From Mariniblastus sp. (GTDB lineage: Bacteria > Planctomycetota > Planctomycetia > Pirellulales > Pirellulaceae), in assembly GCA_014237975.1 (NCBI GenBank), contig JABACA010000015.1, positions 1 through 50,515 of the forward strand: a DNA stretch of 50,515 nt. Direction: 5' to 3'. This document shows positions 45,408 through 50,515 of this stretch, piece by piece (position 1 is the stretch's first letter; each line of letters starts with the position of its first letter). The position numbers and the translations under genes are program-made. A model generated the notes under the pieces. It saw only the letters and a list, made by a program, of their open reading frames with translations, searched no databases and was not told the origin of the DNA.

Positions 45408-46637
45408 ATGCGGGCCGAGATAATTGCGATTGGTGACGAGTTAACTTGTGGTTATCGATTGGATACCAATACCAGGTGGATCAGCGAACAGCTCTCGGGC
45501 TTGGGCGTCAGCGTGGCCTTCCATACGACGATGGGTGACGAACTGCGCGACGTCATTAACGGGTTGGAAACGGCTGCTAGTCGTGCCGAGATCATTGTTT
45601 GCACCGGGGGATTAGGTCCCACTGCCGATGATTTGACCCGTCAGGCTGTGGCGACCATGGCCAATGTTGAGTTGGAATTTGACACCAACACACTGGAACA
45701 CATTCAACAAATTTTTGGCAAGCTCGGCCGGACCATGCCCGAGCAGAATAACTTGCAAGCTTATTTTCCAGCAGGTTCTCATGTCATACCCAACTCCGAG
45801 GGAACTGCTCCTGGTTTCGATCTTCTTTTGCCAGTACAAGGAAAACGATCCGTTCGGATTTGGGCACTGCCTGGAGTGCCCTACGAAATGAAAGAAATGT
45901 GGACACAGACGGTGGCCGGGGGTATCGCCCAATATTCGGGTAACAAGTTGGTCATCTGCCATCACGTGCTGCATTGTTTCGGTGCGGGTGAAAGTCAGGT
46001 TGAATCGATGTTGCCTGACCTGATGACCCGCGATCGTACACCGCGTGTTGGCATTACCGCCAGTAAGGCCACAATTTCGTTGCGCGTTATGGCCAGTGCG
46101 GCTAACCGCCAGCAGTGCTTCGACCAAATGGGGCCAACCCTGCAGATAATCAGGGATTGCCTGGGTGACCTGGTTTTTGGAGAGAATGGTCAGCAATTAC
46201 AAGAAGTGGTTGTTGAACTTCTCAGGCAACGGTCATTGAGTGTAGCGATCATCGATTTTGGTTTCGGTGGATCGGTTGCCCAGTTGTTGAGCCAGGCAGA
46301 CGACTTGGGCGAATCACTGGTGGGCAGTAGTCAAATGCCAATGGATCGAGTCAGCCAATGGCTGGACCAGGAAATGAGTGATTCATACCTTGAGGAATGT
46401 GCTCATCGAATTCGTGATGAATTTGGCGCTAATTGGGGAGTGGCGATTGGGCCGGTCGAGAACCACGACCCAGATTTGGAAAATGGTCGAGGTGTTTTTG
46501 ACGTGGTGATAGCGGACGCAGATTCAACAGACAGGTGCCCGTTGAACTTCGGCGGTCATTCCGAGATTCGTTGGGATCGTAGCCAAAAGCAGGTTTTGAA
46601 TCAAATTCGATTGAGGCTGTTGTCCAACAGGGAGTAA
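45408..46637 (+). CDS. CinA-family protein with altered C-terminal domain
   Basis: A 409-residue protein starting at the ATG at 45408 with AAGG just upstream. The N-terminal MoaB-like domain is intact: MRAEIIAIGDELTCGYRLDTN, ETAASRAEIIVCTGGLGPTADDLTRQA, and LPGVPYEMKEMW. It should have the ADP-ribose/nicotinamide pyrophosphatase-type fold. The C-terminal domain (about 260-409) corresponds to the PncC NMN-deamidase, but the AESCTGG motif reads IIDFGFGG (about 280-287), without the catalytic serine, and later segments are also poorly conserved. The deamidase is probably inactive, and the NAD-recycling role may be limited or lost. It follows the sulfatase by 81 bases. Confidence 0.85.
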   Translation: MRAEIIAIGDELTCGYRLDTNTRWISEQLSGLGVSVAFHTTMGDELRDVINGLETAASRAEIIVCTGGLGPTADDLTRQAVATMANVELEFDTNTLEHIQQIFGKLGRTMPEQNNLQAYFPAGSHVIPNSEGTAPGFDLLLPVQGKRSVRIWALPGVPYEMKEMWTQTVAGGIAQYSGNKLVICHHVLHCFGAGESQVESMLPDLMTRDRTPRVGITASKATISLRVMASAANRQQCFDQMGPTLQIIRDCLGDLVFGENGQQLQEVVVELLRQRSLSVAIIDFGFGGSVAQLLSQADDLGESLVGSSQMPMDRVSQWLDQEMSDSYLEECAHRIRDEFGANWGVAIGPVENHDPDLENGRGVFDVVIADADSTDRCPLNFGGHSEIRWDRSQKQVLNQIRLRLLSNRE

Positions 46638-46750
46638 ATCGATACCGGTCGATCGCCTGTTGTGACTCGCCGAAACGCCCAGCCCGCTGAACGAGAAAAT
46701 GGATTCGGGCCTGTTCGGATCATCGACCGTAGCACTCTGGTTTTTCGATC

Positions 46751-48145
46751 CTATAACCAAAACGGTGCCGGCAGTAAAAAGACGTGGTTTTCCAGCAAGC
46801 TCCACATGCCATTCCAGGTCACGTAGCGGGTAAAGAACATGACAAAGATGAAGGCAAATGAAATGGGGATTGCCAGGAGCATGACCGGAACACTCGTCCA
46901 CCAACGGCCGGCCTTTCCCGGTTTATTTCCCCGCCTGTAAGCCAGGCCGATTGCGATCCTGGCTGGCCATGTGAAAGTGACAAACACGAGGCTAAGGGTC
47001 CATAACAACTCCTGAGGAATCTCCTCAATTTTCAGCAAGAACAGGGGAAGCGCCAGGACGAGCGTCATCAGTAACGCCACGACATGGGCAATCGGTGCCC
47101 GCCAGAAATTCGAGATGACGGAAAGAGGTTCCAGAAAACTTTTCCAGCGACCATCCCTAGCGAAGTGAGCTTGGACAAAAGGCAGGATGGCAAATAACGG
47201 CACCGCAATTCCAATTCCAAGAAAGGCGGATCCCAATGCGAATCCGCTGTCGCTTGCCGTGGCTGCCATCAAGAATGTTGTGGGCACGACCAACCAAAGA
47301 AAAGTACCGATGAACCCCTTGAATCCCAATTTGAAATAGTACCATAGGTTGAGGCCTGCTACGAAGTTCCAGAGTCCATCCCGGGCGTCCGAGTAAATGG
47401 TTCCATTAAGAACTTTTTTCAAAAGAATGGCTGGCACAAACCAGTCCGTGACGGGGCGAGCTTCGCATAAGTTTGGAACAAAGTAGGGAGAAACCCAGCC
47501 GAGACAGGCGGTTAAAACAGGATGCAGGACTTTCGACTTGGCCGTTTTTCGTACCGTCCAAATAAGGAAAGAAAAAGGCGCGACGGCCTGCCAAAAGAAA
47601 TAACGCAACTTGCCTCCGCAAACCCAGGCAGCCAATATTTGGACGATTGTCAATCCAACAAGTGTTAGTAGCAGGATTCGCATTACCTGGGTTTGTTGAC
47701 TGTTCGGTTCAATCAAATACGCTTCATACCAAAGGGCAGAGACAAACCGAATGGGCAATAGCAATAGCCAGGTTCCCAACAACACTCCCCCTAAATGGGA
47801 GGCTTTCCCCAAGCCAATCATCGCGCTGGAGAATTTGCCTCCGCGGGCCAGTCGCCCAGAGACTTCCAGTAAATAACCGAAGCTTATGAGTTGTGCGATC
47901 GGGATACTTGCCGCCGTCGCCATCAGGAAAATGACGCTCACAATTCCAAACAGCCGTGAAATGAGCCAGCGGCATCCGTCCATCGCTCGGAACGGCCAGC
48001 TTCTTTGCGTCGATAATTGTGCTACGAGAATGCTTGGTTCGACAAGGTCTGCCAGTATCAGCTCGTTTGATCCAGTTGGTGGATGCACTACTGTCGTACT
48101 CCAGGATGCGGCGCCAAGTCCGGTGTTTTTAAGATGATCAGGCAT
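46751..48145 (-). CDS. Multi-pass membrane protein of unknown function
   Basis: A 464-residue inner-membrane protein. After about 60 hydrophilic residues there are roughly eight to nine hydrophobic helices, starting with LFGIVSVIFLMATAASIPIAQL and ending with LLAIPISFAFIFVMFFTRYV. The segments LISFGYLLEVSGRLARGG and LFAILPFVQAHFARDGRWKSF look like conserved half-repeats, so a DUF4013-like inverted or duplicated fold is possible. I see no catalytic or transport motif. It is convergent with the cinA-like gene and divergent from the DUF1549/1553 gene. I suspect a planctomycete-restricted family. Confidence 0.8.
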   Translation of the reverse strand: MPDHLKNTGLGAASWSTTVVHPPTGSNELILADLVEPSILVAQLSTQRSWPFRAMDGCRWLISRLFGIVSVIFLMATAASIPIAQLISFGYLLEVSGRLARGGKFSSAMIGLGKASHLGGVLLGTWLLLLPIRFVSALWYEAYLIEPNSQQTQVMRILLLTLVGLTIVQILAAWVCGGKLRYFFWQAVAPFSFLIWTVRKTAKSKVLHPVLTACLGWVSPYFVPNLCEARPVTDWFVPAILLKKVLNGTIYSDARDGLWNFVAGLNLWYYFKLGFKGFIGTFLWLVVPTTFLMAATASDSGFALGSAFLGIGIAVPLFAILPFVQAHFARDGRWKSFLEPLSVISNFWRAPIAHVVALLMTLVLALPLFLLKIEEIPQELLWTLSLVFVTFTWPARIAIGLAYRRGNKPGKAGRWWTSVPVMLLAIPISFAFIFVMFFTRYVTWNGMWSLLENHVFLLPAPFWL

Positions 48146-48362
48146 TACGGCCGGCAGTTACCAATGGTTGTCTGACTGGAGCTAATTATCGTGGAGTTTT
48201 TCCGTGATATCAGCAAATAATTGTGCAAATCGGCGAATAACTTAAAACGAATTCCCAATCCCTGAAGTATCGCTATGTATTAAACTATTGTCAGTGTTGG
48301 CCGGTTTCAACCATTTTTCGTCTTGGCCTAATTCGCTTAACTTCAAGTTTGGTTTTACGTCG

Positions 48363-50024
48363 ATGAAGAACCGCTTTTGGATCAAGGATGTTTTTTTTAT
48401 TGCCTGTGGGCTGACCGGCATCGGGTTGTTAGCCGTGTTCCTGCTTGAATCAGACAATATTGAACGACCGCAGTCCTTAAGAACAGGGGGCAAACAGCTT
48501 GCGGATATCAAAGCGGTTGCCCAAAAAATTGATGATCGTTTTCAGCAGACCTGTCGGGATGCGGGGCTGAAGACAGCCAGCCGTGCCGATGATTTGACCA
48601 TACTGAGAAGGGCAGCGCTGGGACTTGCTGGTACCTTGCCATCGGTCGAGGAAATTCGCGAGTTGGAACAAGTGGAACCGGGTGACCGCGTTAATTGGTT
48701 TGTCTCGCGTTTACTCGAAGATCAACGGACGAGTAGTTATTTGGCAGAACGTTTTTCCCGGGTTTTTGTGGGAGTTGACGAAGGTCCGTTTCTGATTTTC
48801 AGGCGGCGGCGATTCGTCGCATGGTTGGATGAACAGCTGCACGCCAACCGGCCATACGATCAGATCATTCGTGAATTACTGATGGATGACGGGATTTGGA
48901 CAGACTCGCCTGCGGTCAATTTTTATACTCACAACATCATTCCCGGTGGAGAAGAGTCGAAACCGGATCCTGTTCGTTTGGCTGGTCGTACATCACGGGC
49001 ATTTCTTGGAATGCGAATCGACTGTTTACAGTGCCATGATGATTTTCTGGGTAACATCAACCTCGGTTCGGCAGAGGATCTGGTGAGTGGACAGCAGCTT
49101 GACTTTCATCGCCTTGCCAGTTTTTTCGGGGATGTAGAGAATTCCATTGTTGGCATTCGGGATAATTCGCAATCTCCCACATACGAATACCGCTTGCTGG
49201 ATGAGGAAGAGGAAGAGGCGATACAACCTCAGGTGCCGTTTAATCGTCAGCTGGATGCGGGGCAGGGAGATTTGCGTTATCGTCTTGCCAAGTGGGTCAC
49301 CCATCCACGGAATCGGCCATTTGCCCGAGCCGCAGTGAACCGCGTGTGGGCGATCATGCTTGGCCGTGGGCTTGTTGATCCGGTGGATGATATCTCTTTG
49401 GAAGGTCCATTTCCGGGGCCCTTGGAAATTTTAACCGATGATTTTATTGAGAATGAATTTGATCTCCACAGGCTTATCAGGATCATCGCCTTCACTCGGG
49501 CATTTCAAAGTGAAAGTGCTGCCGATTTCGAAGTAACCAATGAACACATGGATCAGTGGGCCGTTTTTCCACTGGTCCGTTTGCGGCCGGAACAGGTTGC
49601 AGGCAGCGTGATTCAATCGACATCACTAATAACGATCGATTCAACTGCTCATATTCTGACTCGTTTAACTCAATTCGGGCAACAAAATGAATTTGTCGAT
49701 CGGTATGGAGACCTGGGTGAAGACGAATTTCTCGACCGTGGCGAAACGGTGACACAGCGCTTGTTGCTGTTAAACGGAAATATGATTGACGGTCGCGTTT
49801 CCAATGGTTTAAATTCGCCAGCCCACATCGGGTTTCTTGCTCCCGATCCTGAGACAGCTCTCGAAGCAGTCTATTTGGCAACCCTCACGCGACTGCCTTC
49901 GGATAAGGAAGCCCGTCACTTTCTTTCCCAATTAAAAGAACTGAGAGGGGACGAGTATAACAGCAAGATCCAGGATATCTATTGGACCCTGATTAATAGT
50001 GTTGAGTTTGTATGGAATCATTGA
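48363..50024 (+). CDS. DUF1549/DUF1553 cytochrome-related protein
   Basis: A 553-residue protein starting at the ATG at 48363 (MKNRFWIKDVFFIACGLTG), with an N-terminal membrane anchor. The DUF1549 half (about 60-260) has LTILRRAALGLAGTLPSVEE, then MRIDCLQCHDDF with a C-x-x-C-H haem-type motif. The DUF1553 half (about 300-520) has LAKWVTHPRNRPFARAAVNRVWAIMLGRGLV and a terminal TLINSVEFVWNH. Most members also begin with a planctomycete cytochrome domain, which is absent here. It is followed 39 bases later by a DUF1501 gene, the standard pairing. Function unknown; the pair is thought to be periplasmic. Confidence 0.93.
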   Translation: MKNRFWIKDVFFIACGLTGIGLLAVFLLESDNIERPQSLRTGGKQLADIKAVAQKIDDRFQQTCRDAGLKTASRADDLTILRRAALGLAGTLPSVEEIRELEQVEPGDRVNWFVSRLLEDQRTSSYLAERFSRVFVGVDEGPFLIFRRRRFVAWLDEQLHANRPYDQIIRELLMDDGIWTDSPAVNFYTHNIIPGGEESKPDPVRLAGRTSRAFLGMRIDCLQCHDDFLGNINLGSAEDLVSGQQLDFHRLASFFGDVENSIVGIRDNSQSPTYEYRLLDEEEEEAIQPQVPFNRQLDAGQGDLRYRLAKWVTHPRNRPFARAAVNRVWAIMLGRGLVDPVDDISLEGPFPGPLEILTDDFIENEFDLHRLIRIIAFTRAFQSESAADFEVTNEHMDQWAVFPLVRLRPEQVAGSVIQSTSLITIDSTAHILTRLTQFGQQNEFVDRYGDLGEDEFLDRGETVTQRLLLLNGNMIDGRVSNGLNSPAHIGFLAPDPETALEAVYLATLTRLPSDKEARHFLSQLKELRGDEYNSKIQDIYWTLINSVEFVWNH

Positions 50025-50063
50025 CATGATGTTTGGATTGGTCTTTTCAATGGAATCAATAAA

Positions 50064-50515
50064 ATGAGCGAATCTGTGGACAATGCTGGTTGTGGAAGCA
50101 ACGAACATGTGAATCGACGTTCGCTGTTGAAATTGGCTGGGCTTAGCGGGTTAAGTTGGTTGACTCCGCTGGCGACTGGACTGGCCCGACAGAAAGAGCA
50201 GTCGAAGGTCGATCAAGCTCGCTCGTTGATTGTCCTGTGGCTGGAAGGTGCACCGAGCCAATTGGAGACCTTCGATCCTCATCCGGGCGCGGAGATTGCG
50301 GCTGGCAGTTTGGCGCGGCCAACCAATGCGCCCGGTATTTTGTTAGGGGACGGTTTTGAACAGACGGCCGAACAGATGGATTCCATTTCGTTAGTGCGGG
50401 CCATCACCAGCAAGGAAGGAGATCATGCTCGGGCGATTTACAATATCAAGACGGGGTATCGCCCCGACCCAACGTTGATCCACCAGGCAATTGGAAGTGT
50501 GATTTGTCACCAGAT
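50064..50515 (+). CDS. DUF1501 domain protein (partial, C-terminus off window)
   Basis: An ATG at 50064 opens a frame that runs off the window after 150 residues. A Tat signal is present (NRRSLLKLAGLSGLSWLTP). It continues RSLIVLWLEGAPSQLETFDP, the DUF1501 signature, then LVRAITSKEGDHARAIYNIKTGYRP. DUF1501 proteins have an alkaline-phosphatase/sulfatase-like fold and accompany DUF1553 proteins. The gene is 39 bases after its partner. Confidence 0.9.
   Translation, partial: MSESVDNAGCGSNEHVNRRSLLKLAGLSGLSWLTPLATGLARQKEQSKVDQARSLIVLWLEGAPSQLETFDPHPGAEIAAGSLARPTNAPGILLGDGFEQTAEQMDSISLVRAITSKEGDHARAIYNIKTGYRPDPTLIHQAIGSVICHQ

Overview
The window comes from a planctomycete (Planctomycetota), most likely a Pirellulales-type lineage. 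Three kinds of evidence agree. First, the 16S rRNA gene on the minus strand carries exact target sites for the PLA46, PLA886 and EUB338-II FISH probes. Second, it holds the typical planctomycete families: DUF1552, a DUF1592-type cytochrome, DUF1549/DUF1553, DUF1501, a PVC-type CxxCH cytochrome dehydrogenase, a formylglycine sulfatase, an MfnB homologue and several secreted proteins of unknown function. Third, the 16S gene stands alone, without tRNA, 23S or 5S beside it, a known trait of this phylum. The sequence looks like an ordinary chromosomal region. I see no prophage, integrase, insertion sequence or CRISPR array.

Layout. 1-1.9 kb: a minus-strand pair, DUF1552 then a cytochrome cut by the window edge, overlapping stop-to-start. 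2.0-2.5 kb: the decayed end of a sulfatase gene. 2.6-10.3 kb: a YyaL/DUF255 thioredoxin-domain protein, a secreted unknown protein, an RND/MMPL exporter, and a redoxin/cytochrome/monooxygenase-like/EF-hand fusion. 10.5-18.8 kb: an S9 glutamyl-endopeptidase-like protease, a giant CxxCH dehydrogenase, a PQQ-type beta-propeller and a divergent ProC-like oxidoreductase. 18.8-25.7 kb: a secreted unknown, a PHA-granule-region protein, a small conserved protein, MfnB, RNase D, an amino-acid permease and a TIM-barrel isomerase. 25.9-31.2 kb: a small secreted protein, RsmE, two membrane proteins, an isochorismatase-family hydrolase and the HslVU protease. 31.2-33.3 kb: the complete isolated 16S unit, with promoter, boxB/boxA-like leader, gene and terminator. 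34-40 kb: a GT9 glycosyltransferase, a histidine-phosphatase-like pseudoenzyme overlapping rpe, a helical unknown coupled to an alpha/beta hydrolase, and RibBA. 40.4-50.5 kb: FtsK with an acidic tail, a sulfatase, a CinA-like protein, a membrane protein, and a DUF1549/DUF1553-DUF1501 pair that runs off the edge.

How the genes relate. Housekeeping genes (16S, rsmE, rnd, hslVU, rpe, ribBA, ftsK) are mixed with secreted catabolic and electron-transfer genes. Most transcription units are one to three genes long and neighbouring units often face in opposite directions. Several apparent long reading frames begin at an upstream TTG or GTG. Where sequence supports it I moved the start to an internal codon with a better ribosome-binding site, signal peptide or family fit. 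I did not find one obvious new multi-gene system. The best leads are the self-contained 16S transcription unit, three enzyme-like proteins that have lost or altered catalytic motifs (histidine-phosphatase-like, CinA C-terminal domain, ProC-like), the acidic additions to FtsK, and the four-part redoxin fusion.
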